Position numbers and translations under genes: made by a program
DNA from: Proteobacteria bacterium UBA4656
GTDB taxonomy: Bacteria > Pseudomonadota > Gammaproteobacteria > Xanthomonadales > Ahniellaceae
Direction: 5' to 3'
DNA: 32,889 nt
Assembly: GCA_002405525.1 (NCBI GenBank)
Contig: DHLY01000130.1
Span: 24,341 to 57,229 of the forward strand
Shown here: piece after piece, positions 7,637-16,210 of the stretch
Numbering within the stretch: the first letter of the stretch is position 1
How the letters are laid out: the number at the start of each line of letters is the position of its first letter
The notes under the pieces: generated by a model
The model's database searches: none
What the model saw: only the letters and a program-made list of their open reading frames with translations
What the model was told of the DNA's origin: nothing

Positions 7637-8554
7637 ATGCGCTTTCCCCCGCTGTCCCTGATCGGCGCCCCGACCGACATCGGCGCCGGACACCGTGGAG
7701 CCTCGATGGGCCCAGAGGCCCTGCGCGTGGCCGGCATCGCGCATGCCCTGCTTGCGCGCGGGCTGGCCGTCGTCGACCGCGGCAACCTGTCCGGCCCGGT
7801 CAATCCCTGGCAGCCGCCGGCCGACGGCTACCGGCACCTGCCCGAGGTGGTGGCCTGGAACCGCGAGGTGATGCGCGCGGTGCGCGCCGAACTGGACCAG
7901 GGCCGGCTGCCGGTGCTGCTCGGAGGCGACCATTCGCTCGGCGTGGGTTCGATCACCGCAGTGGCCGACTTCTGCCGCGCGCGCGGCAGACCGCTGCGCG
8001 TTCTCTGGCTCGACGCGCATGCCGATTTCAACACCAGCGTCATCACACCCTCGGGCAACCTGCACGGCATGCCGGTGGCCTGCCTGTGCGGCATCGGGCC
8101 GCAAGCCCTGACCCACCTCGGCGCGCGCTACCCCGCGCTGGACGCGGCCGACGTGCGCCAGATCGGCATCCGCTCGGTCGACCCCGGCGAGAAGCGGCTG
8201 GTGCGCGAGCAGGGGCTCGACATCTACGACATGCGCTACATCGACGAGATCGGCATCCGGCGCGTGATGGAGGAGGCGCTGTCGGCGATGACGCCGGATA
8301 CCCACCTCCATGTGTCTTTCGACGTCGATTTCCTGGACCCCGAGATCGCGCCCGGGGTCGGCACCACCGTGCCCGGTGGGCCGAACTATCGGGAGGCGCA
8401 GCTGGTGATGGAGATGATCGCCGACACCGGCCGCATGGCTTCGCTCGACATCGTCGAACTGAACCCGGCATTCGACCAGCGGAACCGCACGGCGGAACTG
8501 TCGGTGGACCTGGTGGAGAGCCTGTTCGGAAAGTCCACCCTGATGCGCGACTAG
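7637..8554 (+). CDS. rocF: Arginase
   Basis: The 305-residue protein of the ureohydrolase family starts at the ATG 30 bases after the tRNA. Manganese-binding motifs are all present: GGDHS near residue 97, DAHADFN near 124 and SFDVDFLDP near 228. The ordering and the N-terminal LIGAPTDIGAGHRGASMGPEALR, with a later SGNLHGMPVA, favour arginase over agmatinase or formimidoylglutamase. It hydrolyses arginine to ornithine and urea in the cytoplasm. No urease, ornithine or arginine-uptake genes are adjacent, so its pathway link cannot be read from context. The symbol is given by family; arg is also used. Confidence 0.93.
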   Translation: MRFPPLSLIGAPTDIGAGHRGASMGPEALRVAGIAHALLARGLAVVDRGNLSGPVNPWQPPADGYRHLPEVVAWNREVMRAVRAELDQGRLPVLLGGDHSLGVGSITAVADFCRARGRPLRVLWLDAHADFNTSVITPSGNLHGMPVACLCGIGPQALTHLGARYPALDAADVRQIGIRSVDPGEKRLVREQGLDIYDMRYIDEIGIRRVMEEALSAMTPDTHLHVSFDVDFLDPEIAPGVGTTVPGGPNYREAQLVMEMIADTGRMASLDIVELNPAFDQRNRTAELSVDLVESLFGKSTLMRD

Positions 8555-8581
8555 CAGGGTGCAGAGAAACACCCGTCTAGT

Positions 8582-8601
8582 GCGCGGCAGGGGTGCCGCG
8601 C
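8582..8601. terminator. Perfect GC hairpin downstream of arginase (terminator candidate)
   Basis: GCGCGGCA and TGCCGCGC form an eight-base-pair stem around a GGGG loop, starting 27 bases after the arginase stop. There is no T run, so an intrinsic terminator is not proven. A weaker stem (GGGTG/CACCC, 8557-8574) lies just before it. Confidence 0.4.
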
Positions 8602-8708
8602 CCGCGAATCGATCGCGTAAGTGATTGACTCGTCGGGAGAGAGTACGGACCTGTGCCGAACTCGCGGCGTTGAGCAAGTGCAGGATCGCGCATTCTCAAC
8701 ATCCTGCC

Positions 8709-8731
8709 GGGGGCTTCGCCAAGGTGCCCCC
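8709..8731. repeat. Inverted repeat in the leader of the phosphatase-like lipoprotein gene
   Basis: GGGGGC (8709-8714) and GCCCCC (8726-8731) can form a six-base-pair stem with an eleven-base loop, about 50 bases upstream of the start codon at 8784. It could be a leader hairpin or part of the promoter region. I found no promoter pair I would defend in the 229 bases upstream of this gene. Confidence 0.25.
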
Positions 8732-8783
8732 GACGCGTTCCGGGCGTACGATGGCGTCCCGAATGCCGCAGCGGAGTCCGCCC

Positions 8784-9380
8784 ATGCAACGCATTGCCAT
8801 CCTCGTGCCCGCCGTTGCCGCGCTGGCGCTCGCCGCCTGCGCCAGCATCCCCGCCTCCGCCCCGGCGCCTGTCGCGGCGCCTGCGCCGGGCCCCGGCTTC
8901 GTCGAGCGCTCGCTGGCGCGCGACAACCTGCTGATCGGAGGTCAACCGGCCGCTGCAGACTTCGACGCCCTGCGCGCGGCCGGCGTGACCCGGGTGTTCA
9001 ACCTGCGCACCGCGGAGGAAATGGTCACCGTCGGCTTCGACGAGGCCACCGTGGCGGCAGCAGCGGGCATGTCCTACGCGCAATCTCCGGTGGGCGGCGC
9101 GGGCGGTTTCACGCCCGCCGTGCTGGAGGCCTTCGCGCGCGAGATGGAGGCCGGTGACGGCAGGATGCTGCTGCACTGCGCGAGCGGCGGCCGCGCGGGT
9201 AACCTCTACGCCGCCTGGCTGGTGCGTTACCAGGGCCGTACGCCCGACCAGGCCTTCCGCGAGGTCGCGCCGCTTGGCCTGTGGCCGTTGCCGATGGAGC
9301 GCCTGCTGGGGCGACCGCTGCGGATCGACTTCGCCGACCCGGCGACCTCCGATTCGTTCGAGGTGCGCAAGGACGGCTGA
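8784..9380 (+). CDS. Lipoprotein with small phosphatase-like (DUF442/Blh-type) domain
   Basis: The 198-residue protein begins with a lipoprotein signal (MQRIAILVPAVAALALAAC, lipid-modified Cys19) and an Ala/Pro linker. The domain starts with NLLIGGQPAAADFDALRAAGVTRVFNLR, partly quoted here as GGQPAAADFDALRAAGVT, a signature of the beta-lactamase-hydrolase-like / DUF442 branch of dual-specificity phosphatases. The active site HCASGGRAG has His131, Cys132 and Arg137: four residues separate Cys and Arg, where classical protein tyrosine phosphatases have five. The four-residue loop is typical of this branch and of rhodaneses. A periplasmic phosphatase or sulfur-handling role is possible; the substrate is unknown. 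The start is the ATG at 8784, which gives the lipoprotein signal. Confidence 0.8.
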   Translation: MQRIAILVPAVAALALAACASIPASAPAPVAAPAPGPGFVERSLARDNLLIGGQPAAADFDALRAAGVTRVFNLRTAEEMVTVGFDEATVAAAAGMSYAQSPVGGAGGFTPAVLEAFAREMEAGDGRMLLHCASGGRAGNLYAAWLVRYQGRTPDQAFREVAPLGLWPLPMERLLGRPLRIDFADPATSDSFEVRKDG

Positions 9381-9557
9381 GCGGCAGCGCGACGGACGCT
9401 CTTCCGGGTGGGCCGTGGAAGTCCCGCCCGCGAATCCGCGACGTCGGCGCCCGGTTTGTGTCGGCGTCGTCCCGGACTGCGGCGATGCGCTACCGTCCAC
9501 GGCCGAAGCATCGCGCTCGCCGTCGCCGCCGCGGGAGCCAGGTCTCTTGGCCTGTGA

Positions 9558-9580
9558 AAAACCCACATCCTGAGGGTTTT
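9558..9580. terminator. Bidirectional terminator candidate with A and T tracts
   Basis: AAAACCC and GGGTTTT pair perfectly around a nine-base loop. An A run precedes the stem and a T run closes it, so each strand ends its stem in T residues. It sits between two convergent genes in otherwise very GC-rich DNA, which is the expected place for a two-way intrinsic terminator. The GC part of the stem is only three pairs, so its strength is uncertain. Confidence 0.55.
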
Positions 9581-9597
9581 CCAGTCGTGAGTCCGGC

Positions 9598-9613
9598 GCA
9601 GGTCCGGACCTGC
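9598..9613. repeat. Perfect 16-bp palindrome in convergent intergenic region
   Basis: GCAGGTCCGGACCTGC is its own reverse complement and follows the hairpin at 9558-9580 by 17 bases. It may be a protein site or contribute to termination. No promoter is expected between convergent genes. Confidence 0.3.
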
Positions 9614-9695
9614 TCCAGCGAATCATGCACGTGCGCGCATGACCCGCGTGCGGGCCATCCATGGCCTGCCCGGGAGGCTGTTTTCTCACACCCTC

Positions 9696-10778
9696 TCAGG
9701 CGTGGCGGCGGAAATACCACGCCACGGCGAGCGCCAGCACGGTGGCCGGCACCACCTGCAGAAGGCGCGGATCGACGCCGTATACCGTGCCGACGTTGCC
9801 CAGCGCGCGTTGCGCGAGGTTCCAGCCCACCGCCAGCAGGATGCCGATGAACAGCCGTTTGCCCAGCCCGCCCGAACGCAGCGTTCCGAACGCGAACGGC
9901 AGGGCGATCAGCACCAGCAGCAGCACGTTCAGCGGATAGAAGACACGGCGCCAATACGCGGTGCGCCACTCGCTGGCGTCGAGTCCGTTGCGGTCCAGGT
10001 GTTTGATGCCGGCGGCGAGGTCGGCGAGCCCGAGATGCCGCGGCTTGACCGCCGAAAGGCTCAGCACGCGCGGGTCGATTACCGACGGCCAGGCGTAGTC
10101 GACGAAGCGTTCGCTGGCCACCGCGTCCTCGCCCAGCGTCTGGCGGACCACGTCGTGCAGGACCCAGCCGCCGGCTCCGTGCTCGCCGCGCGCGGCGGTG
10201 GAGATCCGCTGCAGCCGGCCTTCAGCGTCGAACTCGTAGACCCTGATGTCGAACAGCACCACGCCGTCGCCGCGCATCTCGCCGCGCGCGGCGTTGAGCA
10301 GAGTGCCGCCGTCGCGCGCCCACACCCCGCTACGGCCGAGTGCGATCAGGTCTTCCGAAAGGGCGCTGGCCTGCACCTGCTGCGCATGGTGTTCGGCCCA
10401 CGGTGCCAGCGTCTCGCCGCTGGCGGCGACCACCGCCAGCACCGCGCCGGCGGCGCCGGCGGCGGCGGCGGCGATCCGCGCTTTCGACAGCCCGCCGGCG
10501 CGCATCGCGGTCAGTTCGGCCGTCGGAGCCAAGGCGCCGAGCCCCGCCAGTGCGCCGATCACGGCCGCGGTCGGAAACACCTCGTAGGCGCGCCGGGGCA
10601 GCGTCCAAGCCAAGTGCGCGAAGGCGGTGCCGACGGTGTAGCTGCCCTTGCCGATCGCGGCCAGTTCGTCGGCCAGCGCGGTGAAGGCGTCGAGCGCGAC
10701 CAGCAGCAGCCACGTGGCGAGCAGCGCGCGCAGCACGCTTGCGGCCACGATGCGGTCGGAGCGCCGCAGCGTGATCAT
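9696..10778 (-). CDS. lptG: LPS export ABC transporter permease LptG
   Basis: The 360-residue YjgP/YjgQ-family permease has three N-terminal membrane segments, a large periplasmic domain (about residues 130-270) and three C-terminal segments. Its ATG at 10778 overlaps the lptF stop (ATGA), as is usual for the pair. The N-terminus (MITLRRSDRIVAASVL) and GALAPTAELTAMRAGGLSKARI, the coupling-helix region after the second segment that contacts the LptB ATPase, are typical. Assignment to LptG over LptF follows from second position in the operon. It works with LptB, LptF and LptC to extract lipopolysaccharide from the inner membrane toward LptA and LptD; none of those genes is in the window. Confidence 0.93.
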   Translation of the reverse strand: MITLRRSDRIVAASVLRALLATWLLLVALDAFTALADELAAIGKGSYTVGTAFAHLAWTLPRRAYEVFPTAAVIGALAGLGALAPTAELTAMRAGGLSKARIAAAAAGAAGAVLAVVAASGETLAPWAEHHAQQVQASALSEDLIALGRSGVWARDGGTLLNAARGEMRGDGVVLFDIRVYEFDAEGRLQRISTAARGEHGAGGWVLHDVVRQTLGEDAVASERFVDYAWPSVIDPRVLSLSAVKPRHLGLADLAAGIKHLDRNGLDASEWRTAYWRRVFYPLNVLLLVLIALPFAFGTLRSGGLGKRLFIGILLAVGWNLAQRALGNVGTVYGVDPRLLQVVPATVLALAVAWYFRRHA

Positions 10779-11857
10779 GCCGGCCTGCCCACGCCGGAGC
10801 GTGCATCTGCGCGCAACTGCCAGGCGGCCAGCGCCAGTGCGGCGCCGTGCAGCCACCACAAGCCTGCCGAATCGGGCAGGCTGCCGTCGGCGATCCAGCC
10901 GCGGCCGAGCCCCAGCAGATTGGTGTAGACCACGTAGGCCAGCACGGCGAGCAGGATCTTGGCGTAGCGCGGCTCGCGCGGCTGGCTGCGCGACAGCGGC
11001 ACCGCCAGCAGGGCGAGCAGCAGCGCCGACAGCGGCAGGCCGAGCCGGAAGTGGAACTCCGCGCGGTCGATCGCCTCGTCGGAGGCGAGCAGTTCGGTGG
11101 TAGCGCGGCGCTTCTCCATCCGCCGCCCGGGATCGACCTGCTGGTCGTCGAGGCGGATGTCGTTGCGCGCGAAGCGCATCAGGCGGTAGCCGGGCTCCCC
11201 GGGCCTGCCCTCGACGCGGAAGCCGTCGTACAGGGTGAGGAAGCGCTCGCCACCCTCGCGGTCCTGGAACAGTTCGCCGCGTGCAGCGGTGGTGATGTCG
11301 AGTCGCCCGTCGCGCGCCTCGTGCACGAACAGCCGCTCGAATTGCGTGCCGTCGGGCGACATCGCGCCGACGAACACCACGCCCCCGCGCCCGCGCAGTT
11401 CGATGAAGCGGCCGGCCTCCATGCCGGCCACCAGCAGCGAGCGGTTGGCGGCGTCGATCATGCGGTCGGACTGGCGTATCGCTGCCGGTCCCAGCCAGAA
11501 CGACAGCGCGGCCAGCACGGCGCAGGTCGGGAGCACGACCATGGCTGCCGGCCGCAGCAGGTCGAGGCTCGATACGCCGGAGGCCGACAGCACGGCCATC
11601 TCGGAGTCGCGGTACAGCCGCCCGTAGGCCAACAGCACCCCGAGGAACAGGGCGAGCGGCAGCACCAGCGGCAGGCTGTCGACCGAGCGCAGGCCGATCT
11701 GCGACAGCAGCAGGCCGGCCGGCATCACCCCGCGCGCCACCCGGTCGAGGGTGATCGACAGCATGCCGCCGAGCACGACCAGCAACAGCACCGCGCCCAC
11801 CGCGCCGCAGGCGGCGAGCAGTTCGCGCAGCAGGTAGCGGTCGATGATGCGCGGCAA
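10775..11857 (-). CDS. lptF: LPS export ABC transporter permease LptF
   Basis: The protein has 360 residues if translation starts at the TTG at 11857 (MPRIIDRYLLRELLA), which reproduces the usual family N-terminus. No ATG or GTG exists in frame near this point, and the first downstream ATG would remove the first membrane segment. No strong ribosome-binding site precedes the TTG. Three membrane segments, a periplasmic jellyroll-like domain and three more segments follow; SEMAVLSASGVSSLDLLRP is the coupling region for LptB. It pairs with LptG and is divergent from pepA, the order seen in many gammaproteobacteria. The family is certain; the start codon is probable. Confidence 0.92.
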   Translation of the reverse strand: MPRIIDRYLLRELLAACGAVGAVLLLVVLGGMLSITLDRVARGVMPAGLLLSQIGLRSVDSLPLVLPLALFLGVLLAYGRLYRDSEMAVLSASGVSSLDLLRPAAMVVLPTCAVLAALSFWLGPAAIRQSDRMIDAANRSLLVAGMEAGRFIELRGRGGVVFVGAMSPDGTQFERLFVHEARDGRLDITTAARGELFQDREGGERFLTLYDGFRVEGRPGEPGYRLMRFARNDIRLDDQQVDPGRRMEKRRATTELLASDEAIDRAEFHFRLGLPLSALLLALLAVPLSRSQPREPRYAKILLAVLAYVVYTNLLGLGRGWIADGSLPDSAGLWWLHGAALALAAWQLRADARSGVGRPA

Positions 11858-11959
11858 GATGGTGACAGGGTCCGGTAAGATCTGCGGCCCGTGCGCCGGC
11901 ACCGCGGCGCGTGAGTCTATCTGCTGCGGCGGCCGCAAGGCTGCCGCCCGGAGATGCGC

Positions 11960-13432
<1,473 letters not shown>

Positions 13433-13442
13433 GCGACGCCCC

Positions 13443-13865
13443 GTGGCGCGCGCCGATTTCTACATGATCGACCGTGGCCAGCACCGCGACGATCCGCTGA
13501 TGGTGGTGTGCATCCTCGCCCGCAAGGCCTACGAGGCGCGCCAGCCGCTGCTGATCCTCGTCCGCGACGAGGCGCAGGCCGCGGCGATCGACGACAAGCT
13601 TTGGGCGTTCGACGAGAACGCATACATCCCGCACCAGATCGCCGGTGACGCCGACGACGAGGTCACCGCGGTGCTGGTCGTGCCGCCCGGCGTTGGCACT
13701 CCGGACCGCCCGCTGGTCATCAACCTGCGTGACGAGCCGGCGCCGGGCGCCTGGGAGCGGGTGCTCGAGGTGGTGCCGCCCGACCCCGCATTGCGCGAAG
13801 GGTCGCGCGCGCGCTGGAAGGCGTACCGCGCACGCGGCATCGAACCCGTCAAGCACGACCTCTGA
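13443..13865 (+). CDS. holC: DNA polymerase III chi subunit
   Basis: The 140-residue product starts at a GTG ten bases after the pepA stop (MARADFYMIDRGQ). It shows the chi pattern: an N-terminal FY strand, ILARKAYEARQPLLILV, DKLWAFDENAYIPHQ and a C-terminal RWKAYRARGIEPVKHDL. Chi links the clamp loader (through psi) to single-stranded-DNA-binding protein at the replication fork. The pepA-holC pair is widely conserved. The usual third gene, valS, is not next; a minus-strand RDD gene follows instead. Confidence 0.92.
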   Translation: MARADFYMIDRGQHRDDPLMVVCILARKAYEARQPLLILVRDEAQAAAIDDKLWAFDENAYIPHQIAGDADDEVTAVLVVPPGVGTPDRPLVINLRDEPAPGAWERVLEVVPPDPALREGSRARWKAYRARGIEPVKHDL

Positions 13866-13868
13866 GTA

Positions 13869-13885
13869 CGGCGCGCGGCGCGCCG
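13869..13885. terminator. GC inverted repeat between convergent holC and RDD genes
   Basis: CGGCGCGC and GCGCGCCG flank a single central G and fill almost the whole 21-base gap between the convergent genes. As RNA it would form a seven-pair stem with a three-base loop on either strand. No T run follows, so it may only assist termination. Confidence 0.35.
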
Positions 13886-13886
13886 G

Positions 13887-14324
13887 TCAGCCGTGCCGCA
13901 CCGCCACCACCCGCGTGCGCGCGGCAAGGTCATGCCACATGCGGCGGTCGCGGTCGACGAAGGCCCACAGCACGCCCAGCATCCCGGCGCCGAGCGACAC
14001 CAGCAGCACTGCGAAGCGCAGCAGGGCGCGCGCCCAGCCGATGTGGCCGCCGTCCGCGCCGACCACCGCCACCCGCCATGCGCGCATGCCCATGGTCTGG
14101 CCGCCGCGCCGCCAGGACAGGCCGAGGTAGAAGAAAGCGGCGCCCAGCAGGACCAACCCGAACCACGGGGTGTGCGGCGGCACCGCCTGCATCCCGCGCG
14201 CGGCGGTGACGCCGAAGGTGACGAGGATCCAGATCGCCAGCAGCGGGAAGCAGTCGTAGGCGCCGGCGGCGAGGCGGCGCCAGGGCGCGGCGGCCGGTGC
14301 CGGGGGAGCAGGGAGTGCGTCCAT
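13887..14324 (-). CDS. RDD-family membrane protein
   Basis: The 145-residue protein starts at the ATG at 14324 (MDALPAPPAPAA). It begins with a PWRRLAAGAYDCFPLLAIW segment, the RDD signature region in which Arg and Asp lie near the first membrane helix, followed by a second helix, then GGQTMGMRAWRVAVVGADGG, a hallmark of the family, and a third helix. RDD proteins are small inner-membrane proteins of mostly unknown function, some linked to cation/proton exchange. The gene is divergent from xerD with only 22 bases between start codons. An upstream ATG at 14348 would overlap the xerD start and is less likely. Confidence 0.85.
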   Translation of the reverse strand: MDALPAPPAPAAAPWRRLAAGAYDCFPLLAIWILVTFGVTAARGMQAVPPHTPWFGLVLLGAAFFYLGLSWRRGGQTMGMRAWRVAVVGADGGHIGWARALLRFAVLLVSLGAGMLGVLWAFVDRDRRMWHDLAARTRVVAVRHG

Positions 14325-14334
14325 CGCCCGATGA

Positions 14335-14340
14335 TAGATT
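14335..14340 (+). promoter_or_regulatory. xerD: Candidate -10 box for a leaderless xerD transcript
   Basis: TAGATT ends seven bases before the xerD ATG at 14347, so transcription would begin at or next to the start codon. It lies in the 22-base gap between the divergent RDD and xerD starts. No -35 element was recognised. Confidence 0.3.
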
Positions 14341-14346
14341 GCACGC

Positions 14347-15270
14347 ATGTCGACGCGTCGTCCACCCGCGGCCGCGGCTCCCGATGCGCCGCCCATCGTC
14401 GCTCGCTTCGCCGGCGCTGCGTTCGGCGAACTCGGGCTGTCGCGCAACACGCTCGCCGCGTATCGCAGCGACCTCGCGCACTTCGCGCGCCACCTGGCCG
14501 CCCGCGGGATTGCGTTGGAGGTCGCCGATCGCGCGGAGATCTACGACTACCTGGCGCTGCGCCTGCGCGAGGGCTACCGCGCGCGCAGCAACGCGCGCCT
14601 GCTGTCCTGCCTGCGCCACTTCTACCGCTGGCTGCTGCGCGAGGGCGCGGTCGCCGCAGATCCGACCGCGCTGGTCGAATCGCCGAAGCTGCCACGCGGC
14701 CTGCCGAAGGCGCCCGGCGAGCGCGAGGTCGAAGCCCTGCTGGCCGCACCGGACATCGCCGCCCCCGAAGGGCTGCGCGACAGGGCGATGCTGGAGCTGC
14801 TCTATGCCACCGGCCTTCGGGTCGGTGAACTGGTGGGCCTGCGGGTCGACGAGGTCAATCTGCGGCAGGGCGCGCTGCGCGTGTGCGGCAAGGGGGGCAA
14901 ACAGCGTCTGGTGCCGATCGGGGACGAGGCGCAGCATTGGCTGTCGCACTGGCTGGCCGAGGGGCGACCGGCGCTGCTCGGCCGGCGCACCAGCGCCGAC
15001 CTCTTCGTGACCCGGCGCGGCGCCAGGATGACGCGGCAGGCGTTCTGGTTGCGGTTGCGGCGTCACGCGCTGGCCGCCGGTATCGCGCGACCGCTCACGC
15101 CTCACGGGCTGCGCCACGCGTTCGCCACCCATCTGCTCAATCACGGCGCCGACCTGCGCGCGGTGCAGATGCTGCTCGGGCACGCCAGCCTTTCCACGAC
15201 CCAGATCTACACCCTGGTCGCGCGCGAAGGGCTCAAGCGCCTGCACGGCCGACACCATCCGCGGGCGTGA
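14347..15270 (+). CDS. xerD: Site-specific tyrosine recombinase XerD
   Basis: The 307-residue protein has an N-terminal SAM-like core-binding domain (LSRNTLAAYRSDLAHFARHL) and a C-terminal catalytic domain. The catalytic set is complete: Arg158 in ATGLRVGELVGL, Lys182 in GKGGKQ, His253 and Arg256 in HGLRHAFATHLL, His279 in LLGHASLSTTQ and the nucleophile Tyr288 in QIYT. The end (LKRLHGRHHPRA) is typical of XerD. With XerC it resolves chromosome dimers at dif under FtsK control. The neighbouring dsbC on the same strand is a common partner. No mobile element surrounds it, so this is the housekeeping enzyme. Confidence 0.95.
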   Translation: MSTRRPPAAAAPDAPPIVARFAGAAFGELGLSRNTLAAYRSDLAHFARHLAARGIALEVADRAEIYDYLALRLREGYRARSNARLLSCLRHFYRWLLREGAVAADPTALVESPKLPRGLPKAPGEREVEALLAAPDIAAPEGLRDRAMLELLYATGLRVGELVGLRVDEVNLRQGALRVCGKGGKQRLVPIGDEAQHWLSHWLAEGRPALLGRRTSADLFVTRRGARMTRQAFWLRLRRHALAAGIARPLTPHGLRHAFATHLLNHGADLRAVQMLLGHASLSTTQIYTLVAREGLKRLHGRHHPRA

Positions 15271-15293
15271 CGACCCGCCTTGCGGCACAATCC

Positions 15294-15309
15294 GCCGCGG
15301 ATCCGCGGC
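15294..15309. repeat. Perfect 16-bp palindrome between xerD and dsbC
   Basis: GCCGCGGATCCGCGGC is self-complementary and lies 24 bases after the xerD stop, within the 121-base gap to dsbC. It may be an operator for dsbC or a weak terminator for xerD. High GC content makes chance plausible. Confidence 0.25.
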
Positions 15310-15391
15310 TGGTCGGAACTTCGGCCGCCGGACGGGGTCCATCTTCGGTGGCTTCGGCCATCCCTACATTCCCTCAACGAGGAAAGCCCCG

Positions 15392-16117
15392 ATGTTGAAG
15401 GTGCTCTTCGCCGCCGCCGCGATGCTGGCGGTCGGTTCGACGTTGGCCGATGATGGCGCCGACCAACGCGTTCGCGCCGCGATCAAGGCCCTGGTTCCGG
15501 AGGCCCGGGTCGACCAGGTCGAGATGTCGGTGCTGCCCGGCTTCTACGAAGTGGTGATGGGCGGCCAGGTGATCTATGTCAGTGGCGACGGCAAGTACGT
15601 GGTGTCCGGCGTGGTGTGGGACGCGGCCGCCCGCAAGAATCTCACCGAGTCGCGCTATGCCGGCATCCGCAAGTCGGCGCTGGCCAGCGTGCCGGCCGAC
15701 AAGCGGATCATCTTTCCAGCCAAGAATGCCCGCCACACCATCACCGTGTTCACCGACATCGACTGCGGCTACTGCCGACGGATGCACCAGGAGATGGCGC
15801 AGTACAACGAGTTGGGCATCACCGTGGAATACCTGTTCTACCCGCGCGCCGGGCGAGGCTCGGAGTCCTGGAACAAGGCGGTGTCCGTTTGGTGCGCGGC
15901 CGACCACAACGGCGCGATGACCGCGGCCAAGAACGGAGAGCCGGTGCCGAACAAGACCGACTGCAGCAACCCGGTCGATTCCGACTTCGAACTCGGCCAG
16001 CAGATCGGCGTGTCCGGCACGCCGGCCGTGATCGCCGCGGACGGCACCCAGATCGGCGGCTATCTGCCGCCGGAACAGATGCTCGAGCGGCTGCAGCAGC
16101 TGCAGGGAGGCCGCTGA
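15392..16117 (+). CDS. dsbC: Periplasmic thiol:disulfide isomerase DsbC
   Basis: The 241-residue protein has a signal peptide (MLKVLFAAAAMLAVGSTLA), an N-terminal dimerisation domain (about residues 25-85) and a thioredoxin-fold domain with the active site CGYC (Cys125 and Cys128), the usual DsbC sequence. A second cysteine pair (WCAADHNGAM... and DCSNP) is also typical, and SGTPAVIAADG contains the cis-proline. It isomerises wrong disulfides in the periplasm, kept reduced by DsbD. A GAGGAAAG ribosome-binding site precedes the ATG. Many type II secretion substrates carry disulfides, but that link is only general. Confidence 0.95.
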   Translation: MLKVLFAAAAMLAVGSTLADDGADQRVRAAIKALVPEARVDQVEMSVLPGFYEVVMGGQVIYVSGDGKYVVSGVVWDAAARKNLTESRYAGIRKSALASVPADKRIIFPAKNARHTITVFTDIDCGYCRRMHQEMAQYNELGITVEYLFYPRAGRGSESWNKAVSVWCAADHNGAMTAAKNGEPVPNKTDCSNPVDSDFELGQQIGVSGTPAVIAADGTQIGGYLPPEQMLERLQQLQGGR

Positions 16118-16176
16118 ACGCGGTTCCGGCTGCCGTGCCGATCGCGCCGCGCGTGGAAACCCGCGCAGCGCGACAT

Positions 16177-16182
16177 TAAACT
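16177..16182 (+). promoter_or_regulatory. purL: Candidate -10 box (TAAACT) of purL
   Basis: TAAACT in the 78-base gap after dsbC lies 28 bases before the preferred purL start. Like the two TACACT boxes it is followed directly by GCG. No clear -35 element and no PurR-like operator were seen. Confidence 0.3.
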
Positions 16183-16210
16183 GCGCGCCCCGCGCATGGC
16201 CGGCTGCCCC

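Larger units (their letters stand above)
9381..9695. other. Intergenic region between convergent genes
   Basis: This 315-base stretch separates the phosphatase-like lipoprotein gene (plus) from lptG (minus). I see no gene in it. It contains an A/T-flanked hairpin (9558-9580), a perfect 16-base palindrome (9598-9613) and, near lptG, the imperfect palindrome GGCCATCCATGGCC. Both flanking genes end here, so termination is the expected function. Confidence 0.6.

Noticed and set aside
8625..8653. TTGACT at 8625-8630 as a -35 box for the phosphatase-like lipoprotein gene
   Set aside because: The sequence 16-18 bases downstream (around GACCTG) does not resemble a -10 box.
14347..15270. xerD as an integrase marking a mobile island
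   Set aside because: All features are those of housekeeping XerD. There is no att repeat or cargo, and the flanking genes are core. The tRNA-Thr at 7531 has no nearby integrase or repeated 3' end.
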